From: a virus
Strand: one strand, 5' to 3'
DNA length: 39,537 nucleotides
Virus record (IMG/VR): IMGVR_UViG_3300042691_019260
Span: 1 to 39,537 of that record
Positions within the stretch are counted from its first letter, which is position 1; each line of letters opens with the position of its first letter. Position numbers and translations under genes: made by a program. Below the pieces are notes generated by a model. The model was not told where the DNA came from, did no database searches, and saw only the letters and a program-made list of their open reading frames with translations. Positions 25,233 to 32,863 of the stretch are shown here, piece after piece.

Positions 25233-25608
25233 CCTTGAGGCTGGTCTGGTTATCAATCAAGGCGGCGACCTGGGCCTTCAGCCCGTGGACCTCGTTGTTG
25301 GCCTTCTGCCATTCACGAACCAATCGGTCCTCATTCTCCTTCTCCAACTGTAGGTCGGCCCGGAGGCGGGCGTTCTCGGCCTTGACGTCGTCCAGCTCGA
25401 CGCCCATGCAGCCGATGGTGTCGGCGTCGGCATCCTTGCCGGCGTCGATCGCCGCTTGGTAGATGGCGACCTTGGCGATCATCTTCACGTCGGTCTTTAG
25501 GGCCGCGGCATAGGCGTCTCGCTGGGTTTCGGTGTGGGCCAGCTGCAGGCGCAGCCGGGTGACCTCGTCGTAGTCGTCGGGGTTCTGTTCGGGTGGTTGG
25601 GTTCTCAT
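24985..25608 (-). CDS. coiled-coil protein spanning the composition break (copy 2)
   Basis: The ATG at 25608 (MRTQPPEQ) is chosen because upstream codons overlap the small terminase gene, and it carries a C-rich TTTCCCACC leader like its right-hand neighbours. The 207 residues form a Pro-rich tip, then coiled coil throughout (RLRLQLAHTETQRDAYAAAL; VERLTELNATIALRYDATK). It holds two spellings of the 19-base repeat encoding EVERLT and one copy of the 107-base repeat. The N-terminal coding part is GC-rich like the right half, and the C-terminal part is moderate like the left. The frame is intact across this change, so the gene looks like a hybrid. Confidence 0.6.
   Translation of the reverse strand: MRTQPPEQNPDDYDEVTRLRLQLAHTETQRDAYAAALKTDVKMIAKVAIYQAAIDAGKDADADTIGCMGVELDDVKAENARLRADLQLEKENEDRLVREWQKANNEVHGLKAQVAALIDNQTSLKAEVERLTELNATIALRYDATKSMLDGCAKEIEEMEAEVERLTKAGDELHAFLINYIVESRISSAYLNKLDDGWHAAKEGKQS
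25252..25358. repeat. 107-bp direct repeat, copy 2, at the composition break
   Basis: This is the partner of 24662-24768. Differences here usually replace A or T by G or C, in line with the GC-rich sequence that begins just to the right. It lies inside the hybrid coiled-coil gene and is a natural place for a crossover between related phages. Confidence 0.85.
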
Positions 25609-25618
25609 GGTGGGAAAG

Positions 25619-26158
25619 TTATTTGTCGTCCGGGTCGATCTCGACGGCGCCGTCCATGGCCTTGAGGTCGTCGACGACCTGCCGCATGGAGTCGAGTTGC
25701 TTGCGTCCCTTCTCGACGACGTCGGCCAGCTCGGACAGGGACATCTCATGTTGGTCCTTCTTGCCGGCCTTGCCCAGTTGCAGGGCGGCGGCGACGGCCG
25801 ACAGGCCATGGCCGGACGCCTCGAGGGTCCAGCGTGCGGCCTGGAACCGGACCTGTGCCGGAGCGGCCGGGTCGGTCATCATGGATTGCATGACCTCCCA
25901 CGCCTTGGTGGCGCCGGCGGTCTTGATGTCCATGTCCCGCTTCAGCTCGATCGCCTCCCGGACCTTGTGGTTCTGCAGCAGGTGGCTGCCGTTGTCGGCG
26001 TAGCCGGCGGACTTGGCCGCCTGCAGGGCGTTGCCCCCGTTGGCGACGTAGGCGTCGACGAAGGCGAGCTGCTGCTGGTTGAGCGTGGACTGTTCGGTGT
26101 CGTGGCGGATGATGATCCCGCCCTTCCATTGGTCCTTATCGGTTTTGTTTTTTCGCAT
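25619..26158 (-). CDS. terS: terminase small subunit
   Basis: This 179-residue protein should recognise the packaging site and load the large terminase onto DNA. It shows the Terminase_2-type N-terminal pattern: LNQQQLAFVDAYVANGGNALQAAKSAGYADNGSHLL... KVREAIELKRD (about residues 26-76), a helix-turn-helix built around A-x-x-A-G-Y. A helical oligomerisation region follows, with an acidic C-terminal tail ending EIDPDDK that could contact the large subunit. No large terminase gene follows it, because the sequence changes character about 250 bases downstream. It overlaps the upstream double-HTH gene by 23 bases. Confidence 0.8.
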   Translation of the reverse strand: MRKNKTDKDQWKGGIIIRHDTEQSTLNQQQLAFVDAYVANGGNALQAAKSAGYADNGSHLLQNHKVREAIELKRDMDIKTAGATKAWEVMQSMMTDPAAPAQVRFQAARWTLEASGHGLSAVAAALQLGKAGKKDQHEMSLSELADVVEKGRKQLDSMRQVVDDLKAMDGAVEIDPDDK

Positions 26159-26582
26159 CGAGTATGGTTCGCTTGATCTGTTTCCAGTTGAAGTCGTTGT
26201 CCACGCACCACCGGTGGACGTTGGACACAGGCACGCCGAGCGTGGCGGCGGCCCGGGACATGGTACCGCCGGCCTTGCCTTCGGCCATGATGACGTCGCC
26301 CCACCCGGTCTTGTCGTAGGACGTGCCGACCATGCGGCGGCGCTGCTTGGTGAAGCTGATGCCGAGGATGATGGCCCACCGGCGGACAGTCGCCGGCGTG
26401 AAGCCGAGCTTGCGGGCGGCCTGGGGCAGGCACATGCCGGCTTCGGCGAGACGACGCATGTGCGGCCGGTACTCGTTGATGCGTGCGGCGGTAGACGGGA
26501 ACATGACCTTGCCCCGGAAGACGACGGCGCCTCTGTTCTGGAGTCGGATGATCGGCGACTCGATGACTTCGGGGTTGCTCAT
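26136..26582 (-). CDS. double helix-turn-helix DNA-binding protein
   Basis: The 148-residue protein contains two homeodomain-like helix-turn-helix units. One is at about residues 44-75 (RLAEAGMCLPQAARKLGFTPATVRRW), the other at about 97-127 (IMAEGKAGGTMSRAAATLGVPVSNVHRW). Both have the A-A-x-x-L-G-x-x-x-x-x-V-x-R-W pattern, so they probably arose by internal duplication. It precedes and overlaps the small terminase gene, so it may assist packaging-site recognition or regulate the late switch. The ATG lies in an ATGA overlap with the endolysin gene. Similarity to transposase-type HTHs is an alternative explanation, but no catalytic domain is present. Confidence 0.6.
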   Translation of the reverse strand: MSNPEVIESPIIRLQNRGAVVFRGKVMFPSTAARINEYRPHMRRLAEAGMCLPQAARKLGFTPATVRRWAIILGISFTKQRRRMVGTSYDKTGWGDVIMAEGKAGGTMSRAAATLGVPVSNVHRWCVDNDFNWKQIKRTILDAKKQNR

Positions 26583-27016
26583 TTGACCTTGTTGAGGCGG
26601 AACGCTTTCATGAACTTGGAGTCGGGGACGTTCTGCATGTTGTAGTTATACCGGGCGTAGCCGGCGACGCCAAGGTTCCACGCCAGCCACGTCTCGCCGA
26701 GGCTGGGCATGCGGCCGACCTTGTCTTGCAGCCGGCGGCGGGTATGGGCGAGCCAGACCTTGGCGTAGTCCCGGGCGATCACCGGGTCGGTCGCCTTGCT
26801 GTAGGGGTAGACCGGCAGGCCGAGCTTCTTCCGGACGGCCGAGCAGTCGGTCCAGCTGGCGTGCCAGAACTGGAACGGGCCGATCGCGCGACCTCCGTCG
26901 CCGGCAGGGGTGGCTGCTCCTCGGCCGGAGCTTTCGACTTGTTCGACGGCGTCAACCCATGTGTCGGGCATGGGTGCGAGTAGTGATGCGGCCATGGTTG
27001 CTAGTGTCGTGATCAT
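26579..27016 (-). CDS. lytic transglycosylase-type endolysin candidate
   Basis: This 145-residue protein has an N-terminal hydrophobic stretch (MITTLATMAASLLAPM), possibly a signal or signal-anchor, followed by AVEQVESSGRG with E28 in the place of the catalytic Glu of SLT/goose-lysozyme-type enzymes. Next comes AIGPFQFW (residues 44-51), the usual G-x-x-Q block, and later LAWNLGVAGYARYNYN, matching the third conserved region. It should cleave peptidoglycan glycan strands. The start has the CCCCAAC leader directly before ATG. It lies in the replication-packaging operon, not with the holins, so a virion or host-wall role is also possible. Confidence 0.7.
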   Translation of the reverse strand: MITTLATMAASLLAPMPDTWVDAVEQVESSGRGAATPAGDGGRAIGPFQFWHASWTDCSAVRKKLGLPVYPYSKATDPVIARDYAKVWLAHTRRRLQDKVGRMPSLGETWLAWNLGVAGYARYNYNMQNVPDSKFMKAFRLNKVK

Positions 27017-27037
27017 GTTGGGGACACCGACGCTTGC

Positions 27038-27235
27038 TTACTTCTTCTTCTTGGCAACGTTTTTCTTAACATCTTTCTTCGCCCTGGCCCTGCCCGTGCC
27101 GGACACAGGCAGGCCGCCGCTATCCCCGTACTTCTTAACACCATTCTGCACTATCAGCCGGCACCTCTCCCAGAGGGATAGGTTGTCCCGGCCGTCGTCC
27201 GCCTGCTTGAGGTAGTCGTGGATCTTGCGGTTCAT
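27038..27235 (-). CDS. small basic protein (65 residues)
   Basis: The start at 27235 is supported by an ATGA overlap with the end of the primase-helicase gene. An open frame continuing upstream is only a shadow of that gene. The product is helical at first (NRKIHDYLKQADDGRDNLSLWERCRLIVQNG) and ends in a Lys/Ala-rich tail (RARAKKDVKKNVAKKKK) suited to nucleic-acid binding. Coupling to the primase-helicase suggests a replication accessory role, but no family is recognised. Confidence 0.55.
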   Translation of the reverse strand: MNRKIHDYLKQADDGRDNLSLWERCRLIVQNGVKKYGDSGGLPVSGTGRARAKKDVKKNVAKKKK

Positions 27236-29499
27236 TTCGTCTTGAGGATTGTTCGGGTGTCCTTGTCGAACTGGTACTCGTCCCAGTCCGGCCCGTCGTA
27301 GGCACCGGCATTGATCTCGGCGCCGGCCTCGTCGCTGGCGATCGGACCGGACGGGACGTCGAGCCACTTCTTGTCCTTGCCACCCTTGGCGGCGGCGGCG
27401 ACGAGTGACTTGGCGAGGAGCATCTCCTCTACCATGTGAGAGAACTCGCCTGGGCCGATGGACCGGAGCAGGGCGGGCAGCTCGCCACGCCGGCGGTACA
27501 ATCCGGACTTGGCGTTCTTGCCTTCGGCCGAGTACGGATGGCCCTTGCGTGCGGCCAGCTTGACGGCGGCGAGCAGCCACTCCCGGCGCTCGACGAAGTT
27601 GACGTCGTTGAACTTGTCCTTGGCGGTGACGTCGACGAGCAGGCCCGACTCGGTACGCAACAGCGTACGCTCGCCGTCGTACATCTCCGGGTTGTTCGCC
27701 TTGATGACGGCCATCTTCCACATGTGTCCCTTCTTGGGTACCATGTTCAAGCCCTTCATGCGTCGGTCGTAATCGGAGCAATGCCAGATGCCTAGGACGT
27801 AGCGGAAGGCCGCCGGCAGGGCGGATGATCCGCGGATCGCGGCCTTCATCATCTCGGCGTTGCGGATGGGTTCGTCGCCCTGCTTGCGGATGTGGTGCGG
27901 CACGATGAGGGCGGCACCCAGCTCGCCGCAGACCTGGGAGGCGACACGGGCGAACTCATTGATGACGGTGGCGCTGTTCTCCTCGCCGTGCAGGACGCTG
28001 TTCAAGGTGTCGATGACGACGAGCTGCAGGTTGGGGATCTGCTTGAGCAGGGCGAAGAACTCGAGCCACTTGCGGGACGGCCTGGACTCCTGCGTGCGGG
28101 GATCCTTCTCGACGAGGGAGAACGATCCGCCGGAGTTGATGGTGGGCAGGATGACGAGGTCGTCACCGGCCTCACGCCGGCGGCTGCCGTCCGGGTCCAT
28201 GTCGGCGAGGCGGATGTGCAGCTCGTCCTTGTCGTCCTCGGTGGTGAGGATGACGACGGCACCCTTACGCATGACCGGCATGCCGCCCCATGTGTCGCCG
28301 TCACGCTTGGCCGCCACCTTGAGGGCTAGGTCCAGCATGAGGAAGGTTTTGCCGGCGCCGCCTTCGGCGACGAGCAGGCCGTGCTTCGACGCCAGCACCA
28401 GCTTGTCGACGAGGAACTGGCGGGACGGGCGGTCGCCCATGGACCACCGGTGAGCGGCCCAGACGGCCAAGCCCTGGCCCTGCTCGAGGATAGGCTTCTC
28501 CGGCTCGGGCATCGGGCCGTGGGTGGCGATGTCGTTACGCAGCAGGCCCTGCCACTCGGTGTTGAAGCGGGCCTCCGGCCAAGGCGGATCCATGTGGGCC
28601 TGCATCCACCCGTAGGTGGCAAGGCGGGCCTGCTCGAGGTCCATCTTGCCGATGCGGGCGGTGTGGATGTAATGCCCGGCGACGCCGTTGAAGGCGGACC
28701 ACCGGGTGATGGCTCCCTCGGAGCCGGCCTTGATGTCCTCGGTAAGCAGATCAGCGGCGGCCGGTCCGGCCGGCGTGGTCATGGGGTCGGCCGGCTTCTC
28801 GACGATGGCCCACTCGCTGGCCGGCATGAGCTGGGCGGCGATGCATGGGCTGGTGACGACGGCCTGCCATGCGAAGCTCTCGACGACGACCGGACGGCGG
28901 ACGCCGTTCTTGCCATGCACCGATCCGGCGAGGCGGATCGGCTGATGCGCGCGGCCGTAAGGGTTGCCGTCGACGCCCAGCCCGAACTGGATGTCGGCCC
29001 CGGCCTTGCGTGCGATGGCGTCGCGGATGGCTACGACCTCGGCAACGGTGACGTCGTTGACCTGCCAGTAGGCGTGCCGCTTGGCGGCCCCTTCCTCGGT
29101 GGTGCCGCCGGACAGCACGACCATGGCCGGCTGGCCGAAGTGCTGCACGACGAAGTCGAGCTTGGCCTGGGTGTCGCCGGTGTCGAAGTCGGCGCAGATG
29201 GTCTTGAAGACGTCGCAGTTCTCGGCGGTGCCACGCTCGTCCTTGAGGGTGCAAGGTACGATGAAGGTGGCGACGTCGTGCTGTCCCCACCGGGTGGCGT
29301 GGAAGATCACCGACGAGACGAAGCGTTCCCAGCCCAGCGTCGCCGGCTCGAGGATGATGTCCTCACGGAAGATGCCCTCGCGGGTGGTGCCTTTCTCGCC
29401 GATGCCCCGGAGGCAGACGTAGCCCTTGGCGTCCTTGCCGAAGAGCATCTCGAGGTGGGACTCGATGGCGTCGTGGTCGATGTGGATGATGTCGGTCAT
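27232..29499 (-). CDS. primase-helicase (AEP primase + RepA-like ATPase)
   Basis: This 755-residue protein probably primes and unwinds phage DNA. The N-terminal ~200 residues fit an archaeo-eukaryotic-type primase as in RepB-like proteins: D104-x-D106 in CADFDTGD, H142 in RHAYWQV, and RLAGSVHGKNG at 189-199. The middle holds a RecA-fold ATPase: Walker A GGAGKT at 380-385 (K384), then VVILTTEDDKDELHIR and Walker B LVVIDTLNS. The C-terminal ~170 residues are unassigned. It heads a tight group (the next gene overlaps by ATGA) and starts with the CCCCAAC leader. No separate polymerase is visible in the window, so the host enzyme or an off-window gene must supply elongation. Confidence 0.75.
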   Translation of the reverse strand: MTDIIHIDHDAIESHLEMLFGKDAKGYVCLRGIGEKGTTREGIFREDIILEPATLGWERFVSSVIFHATRWGQHDVATFIVPCTLKDERGTAENCDVFKTICADFDTGDTQAKLDFVVQHFGQPAMVVLSGGTTEEGAAKRHAYWQVNDVTVAEVVAIRDAIARKAGADIQFGLGVDGNPYGRAHQPIRLAGSVHGKNGVRRPVVVESFAWQAVVTSPCIAAQLMPASEWAIVEKPADPMTTPAGPAAADLLTEDIKAGSEGAITRWSAFNGVAGHYIHTARIGKMDLEQARLATYGWMQAHMDPPWPEARFNTEWQGLLRNDIATHGPMPEPEKPILEQGQGLAVWAAHRWSMGDRPSRQFLVDKLVLASKHGLLVAEGGAGKTFLMLDLALKVAAKRDGDTWGGMPVMRKGAVVILTTEDDKDELHIRLADMDPDGSRRREAGDDLVILPTINSGGSFSLVEKDPRTQESRPSRKWLEFFALLKQIPNLQLVVIDTLNSVLHGEENSATVINEFARVASQVCGELGAALIVPHHIRKQGDEPIRNAEMMKAAIRGSSALPAAFRYVLGIWHCSDYDRRMKGLNMVPKKGHMWKMAVIKANNPEMYDGERTLLRTESGLLVDVTAKDKFNDVNFVERREWLLAAVKLAARKGHPYSAEGKNAKSGLYRRRGELPALLRSIGPGEFSHMVEEMLLAKSLVAAAAKGGKDKKWLDVPSGPIASDEAGAEINAGAYDGPDWDEYQFDKDTRTILKTK

Positions 29500-29532
29500 G
29501 TTGGGGGATGTTAGTCCTGGGCGTTGGGCGTC

Positions 29533-30099
29533 CTAGGTCAACTCCACAATCTCGCCACGGGCGGCCGCATCCTCGGCGACGGCCCGGGCAACCTCGGCGT
29601 CGAACTGACGCAGCTCGTCCGGCGGGACGACGAAGCTCTGCCTCTCGGCGCCGCGGAAGTACTGCAGCCGGTCCGGTCTGATGACCTCGCCCCTGCCGGC
29701 CCAGCCCATGAAGGCGATGGCCCGGCCGTGGTAGTCGACGTGCATGAGGACGAAGATCTGGACGTCCTCCTTGGTGGTCATCACGCCGCCGATGAGGTAG
29801 GCCGGGATGAGCAGGTGAGGGTTGGGGTGGTGGCTGGCCTTGACCTCGATGGACTCCCCGTTGGGGGCGACGAAGTCGACCGACCCGGAGCGTGCCTCGA
29901 TGGTGTCGTCACGCTCCATGCCGAAGAGCCGGGCGAAGCCGATCTCCCCGAGCAGCCCGACCAGGTCGGTGACCTGGCCGGATTGCCGGCCGACCTTGCG
30001 GTCGCAGATGCCGGCCGCGCGCGACGCCTCATGGCGTGCGGCTGCTTCGGCTTCGGCGTGGACCATGACGTGTTCCGGAAGCTTGATGACGAGCTTCAC
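29533..30099 (-). CDS. PD-(D/E)XK nuclease-like protein
   Basis: This 188-residue protein has E52 in LLGEIGFARLFG, D75 in GSVDFVAPNG and E85-x-K87 in IEVKASHH. That order of E, D and ExK matches the PD-(D/E)XK nuclease core. The LIPAYLIGGV and IQIFVLMHVD-like strands after it complete the fold. Single-domain proteins of this type act as Holliday-junction resolvases or restriction-like nucleases; the sequence does not decide. The GTG start at 30099 overlaps the upstream TGA (GTGA). It lies between the Cas4-like nuclease cluster and the primase-helicase. Confidence 0.65.
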   Translation of the reverse strand: MKLVIKLPEHVMVHAEAEAAARHEASRAAGICDRKVGRQSGQVTDLVGLLGEIGFARLFGMERDDTIEARSGSVDFVAPNGESIEVKASHHPNPHLLIPAYLIGGVMTTKEDVQIFVLMHVDYHGRAIAFMGWAGRGEVIRPDRLQYFRGAERQSFVVPPDELRQFDAEVARAVAEDAAARGEIVELT

Positions 30100-30395
30100 A
30101 GGGAGTGGATAAAGATCGGGGTATGCGCCCCGACGTGGCTGCCGGTGACGTTGAAGTTCATGTGTTCGATGGCATCCTCCTCGGTCATGCCGTCGGCCAT
30201 CAGCACCCGGACGCAGGTGTTGTACTCGTAGACGACCCGGATGGGGCTGAAGTCGGTGATGCCCACGATGGCGGCGTCGAAGCCGTCGGCGGTGAGCGTC
30301 GACTCGTCCATCTCCTCGAGCCGTTCGGTCAGTTGTTTGCGGTTCTCTTTAGCCATCTGCTTGAGGTGGCTCTTCTCGGTTTTGTGGATCTTCAT
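30096..30395 (-). CDS. small conserved-looking protein (99 residues)
   Basis: The start at 30395 (MKIHKTEKSHLKQMAKENRKQ) is chosen for its CCCAACCCAAC leader directly before the ATG. Upstream codons in frame are Pro/Arg/Ser-rich shadow sequence. The N-terminal half is a charged helix. The C-terminal half (RVVYEYNTCVRVLMADGMTEEDAIEHMNFNVTGSHVG) has the look of a conserved small phage family, but I cannot name its function. Its stop overlaps the start of the nuclease gene that follows. Confidence 0.6.
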   Translation of the reverse strand: MKIHKTEKSHLKQMAKENRKQLTERLEEMDESTLTADGFDAAIVGITDFSPIRVVYEYNTCVRVLMADGMTEEDAIEHMNFNVTGSHVGAHTPIFIHSL

Positions 30396-30411
30396 GTTGG
30401 GTTGGGAAAGA

Positions 30412-31191
30412 TCAGCGCAGCCAGCCCGGGGTGATGTCGGTCGAGGGCTTGGCCGGCGTGGGTGTGCCGTGGCACCGCTTCTTGTAGTCGCAGAACTTGC
30501 ATTTGAAGTCGTCGGCCCCTCGGCCGGCCTTGCCAAGCTCCTCGGGGGTGCCGGACTTGACGATGCGGACGGCCCGGTCGATGTAGCCCTGGCAATCGCG
30601 GGCGTTGAACTTGACGATCTCGATCCAGACCTCGCCGGTGTCGCGGTTGATGGCCGTGAACAGGCACGACTCGAGGTCGTGGTAGCCCATGTAGATCTGG
30701 ACCTGGGCGTAGTAGGTGGGCTTGAAATCCTTCAGCCCGTTGCGCTTGAAGTCGGAGAAGGTCTTCGACCCGAGGGCCTTGTTCTCCCACAGCATAGGGT
30801 ACTTGACGCCGGCGATGGCCGGGCCGCCATGGATGACGCCGTCGAGGTGTCCCTTGAACTTGCCTTCGGCGTCGCTCATGCCGATCTGCCGGCCGTCCTC
30901 GGTGTGCGTCTGCAGGTCGAAGCCGGCGAGCTTCATGTACTGGGCCATGCGTTCCTCGCCGTCATGCCCCATGTCGAACATGCGGAGGGTGTTGCCACGG
31001 AAGCCGGCGCCTTCGTCCTTCGGCGTCATGTGGAACGAGTAGGCCAGCTGACGCTCGCACTCGCCGCCGATGGCGGAAGCTCCGAGGTACTGGCGCGGGA
31101 CCTGGGCGGCCACCTTGGCCTGCAGGGTTTCGTCCAAGATCGTGATGATCTGGGCGGTGATCGGGTCGGGTTGTGTTTCGGGTTTGAACAT
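30412..31191 (-). CDS. Cas4/RecB-like iron-sulfur exonuclease
   Basis: The ATG at 31191 (MFKPETQ) follows the helicase stop by two bases. The 259-residue product has the Cas4/RecB-type PD-(D/E)XK core: D117 in KGHLDG, E136-x-K138 in LWENKAL, and Q163-x3-Y167 in YAQVQIY. It also has four cysteines in the usual order for a 4Fe-4S cluster, C45 early and C231, C234 and C240 near the C-terminus (CKFCDYKKRC). Such proteins resect DNA ends and commonly accompany phage annealing proteins. Here it sits directly after an SF2 helicase and shares an operon with Sak4-like and DUF669-like proteins, so a recombination role is likely. Confidence 0.8.
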   Translation of the reverse strand: MFKPETQPDPITAQIITILDETLQAKVAAQVPRQYLGASAIGGECERQLAYSFHMTPKDEGAGFRGNTLRMFDMGHDGEERMAQYMKLAGFDLQTHTEDGRQIGMSDAEGKFKGHLDGVIHGGPAIAGVKYPMLWENKALGSKTFSDFKRNGLKDFKPTYYAQVQIYMGYHDLESCLFTAINRDTGEVWIEIVKFNARDCQGYIDRAVRIVKSGTPEELGKAGRGADDFKCKFCDYKKRCHGTPTPAKPSTDITPGWLR

Positions 31192-31195
31192 AAGG

Positions 31196-32863
31196 TCAGA
31201 TGCCAAGGACCTTGGCCTTGACGTGCTTCTCATGCCACTTCCATGTCAGCGCACAGGTCGCGCGGTACTTGGTCATGCCCATGGCGGAGATGGGGTCCAG
31301 CCCCAGCCGGACAAGCTGCATGTCGGACGGAGGCTCGGTCAGCCAGCGTTTGGATTTTCGGGAGGCATCCTTGTCGCCGTGTTCCCGGAGGTAGTCGTCG
31401 GCCGTGGCGATGGCCTGGAGCCGGTCGTCGGTCACGGCCAGCAGGGTGGCGCTGGTGTACCGCTCGTCGCCGCCGACGGCGTACTGCTTGCCGTTGTGCT
31501 GCACGACGCAGGCCCATGCGGTCATGGCCGATGCGATGGTGATGACGCCGTCCCAGAAGTTCTCCCACTTGAAGGGGGACATCTCGAGGATCTCGACCTC
31601 GGTCAGCTGGAAGTTCTCGAGGGCGCCACGTTCCTCGGCTTCCTTCTGCCGGCGGGCGACGCCGTCGAAGATATGGTCGCAGGCCGGGCAGATGGCGACG
31701 CCGAGCGGTACCTGCATGCCGCAGCTCGGGCATGGCTTGAGCTTGGCGGCCCCTTTGATCGGCTCGAGTACGACCTCGGTGTCGAGGCACCCGTGGGTGA
31801 GGATGGAGTAACCGAAGTCGAGGACGATGCAGTCGGACTTGACGACGCCGGGGTGCTTCTCCGGGTCGACCTTACGCAGGCCGCGTCCGATCATCTGGAT
31901 CATGGTACTCTTGTAGCTACACGGCCGGAGCAGCAGCACGCACGACACGGTCTGGCAGTCGTAGCCCTCGGTGAGGACGGCGACGTTGACCAGCACCTGG
32001 GTGCGGTCCTTCTCGAAGTCGGTCAGCGCGCGCTTGCGGGCGTTGTCGGACAGCCCGCCGTGGACGATGTCGGCCTTCACGCCGGCGTCGCAGAACGCCT
32101 GGGTCACATGCTCGGCGTGGTCAACGGTCGAGCAGAAGACGACGGTCTTCCGGGTGCCGGCCTTGTCCTTCCATTCGGCGATGACCTTGCTGGTCACGGC
32201 GTCCTTGTCCATGATGGCCTCGACCTGGGCCATGTCGAAGTCGGCGACGGTCTTGCGGACGTTCGCCAGCTCGGACCGCAGGCCGCAGTCGATGACGAAG
32301 ACGCGGGGGCGGACGAGGTTGCCGGCCTCGATCAGCTCCTTGATGGAGATGACGTCGGCGACGTTGTCGAAGACCTGCTTGAGGGCTTTCTTGTCGGCCC
32401 GCTGGGGGGTGGCGGTGACGCCGAGTACCTTGACCTTCGGGTTCAGTTCCTTGGCCCGGTCGAGGATCCGCAGGTAGGAGTCGGCGGCGACATGGTGGCA
32501 CTCGTCGATGACGACGAGGTCCATGGCCGGCATGGTGGCTAGGTTGTCCTCGCGGCACAGCGTCTGCACCATGGCGAAGGTGACGCCGTCGGACCACTTC
32601 TTGCGGTCGGCGGCGTAGATGTCCGACTGGGCGTCCGGGTCGAACCGCTTGTAGGTGGCGCGGTTCTGGGCGACCAGTTCGTCGCGGTGCTGGAGGACCA
32701 GCGAACGCATGGGGGTGCCGTCACGCTTGGCGAACTTGATCGCGGCCGAAAGCATGACGGTCTTGCCGGCGCCGGTAGGTGCGACGCCGAGGGTGTTGCC
32801 CTTGTCGGCAAGGGCATAGCATAGACGGTGGACGAAGTCCGCCTGTCGTGGTCGGAGCTTCAT
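31196..32863 (-). CDS. SF2 (DEAD/DEAH-type) helicase with zinc ribbon
   Basis: The ATG at 32863 gives 555 residues; a TTG two codons earlier is less likely. Motif I is PTGAGKT (29-35), motif II VIDECHH, motif III VTATP, and motif VI QMIGRGLRK, so this is an ATP-dependent superfamily 2 helicase or translocase. A CxxC pair (CPSC... CPAC) after the helicase core forms a zinc ribbon. A further ~150 residues follow that I cannot assign. It is likely to unwind or remodel DNA in replication-coupled recombination together with the Cas4-like nuclease downstream. The region before its start is full of inverted repeats. Confidence 0.8.
   Translation of the reverse strand: MKLRPRQADFVHRLCYALADKGNTLGVAPTGAGKTVMLSAAIKFAKRDGTPMRSLVLQHRDELVAQNRATYKRFDPDAQSDIYAADRKKWSDGVTFAMVQTLCREDNLATMPAMDLVVIDECHHVAADSYLRILDRAKELNPKVKVLGVTATPQRADKKALKQVFDNVADVISIKELIEAGNLVRPRVFVIDCGLRSELANVRKTVADFDMAQVEAIMDKDAVTSKVIAEWKDKAGTRKTVVFCSTVDHAEHVTQAFCDAGVKADIVHGGLSDNARKRALTDFEKDRTQVLVNVAVLTEGYDCQTVSCVLLLRPCSYKSTMIQMIGRGLRKVDPEKHPGVVKSDCIVLDFGYSILTHGCLDTEVVLEPIKGAAKLKPCPSCGMQVPLGVAICPACDHIFDGVARRQKEAEERGALENFQLTEVEILEMSPFKWENFWDGVITIASAMTAWACVVQHNGKQYAVGGDERYTSATLLAVTDDRLQAIATADDYLREHGDKDASRKSKRWLTEPPSDMQLVRLGLDPISAMGMTKYRATCALTWKWHEKHVKAKVLGI

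Noticed and set aside
24662-25358. CRISPR array from the repeated segments
   Set aside because: The repeats lie in frame within coiled-coil genes. Their spacing is uneven and there is no spacer pattern or cas gene; the Cas4-like protein belongs to the recombination operon.
27236-27781. Long Arg-rich frame extending the 65-residue gene upstream
   Set aside because: It is the antisense-free shadow of the primase-helicase in another frame, with the Arg/Pro/Gly composition typical of GC-rich shadows. The ATGA start at 27235 fits better.
28381-29514. 377-codon + strand frame opposite the primase domain
   Set aside because: Low-complexity, Gly/Asp/Ala-rich shadow. The - strand carries the DxD and RLAGSVH motifs.
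30412-31191. CRISPR adaptation Cas4
   Set aside because: No cas1 or cas2 or array is present. Phage Cas4/RecB-like nucleases commonly occur with Sak4 and helicase genes.
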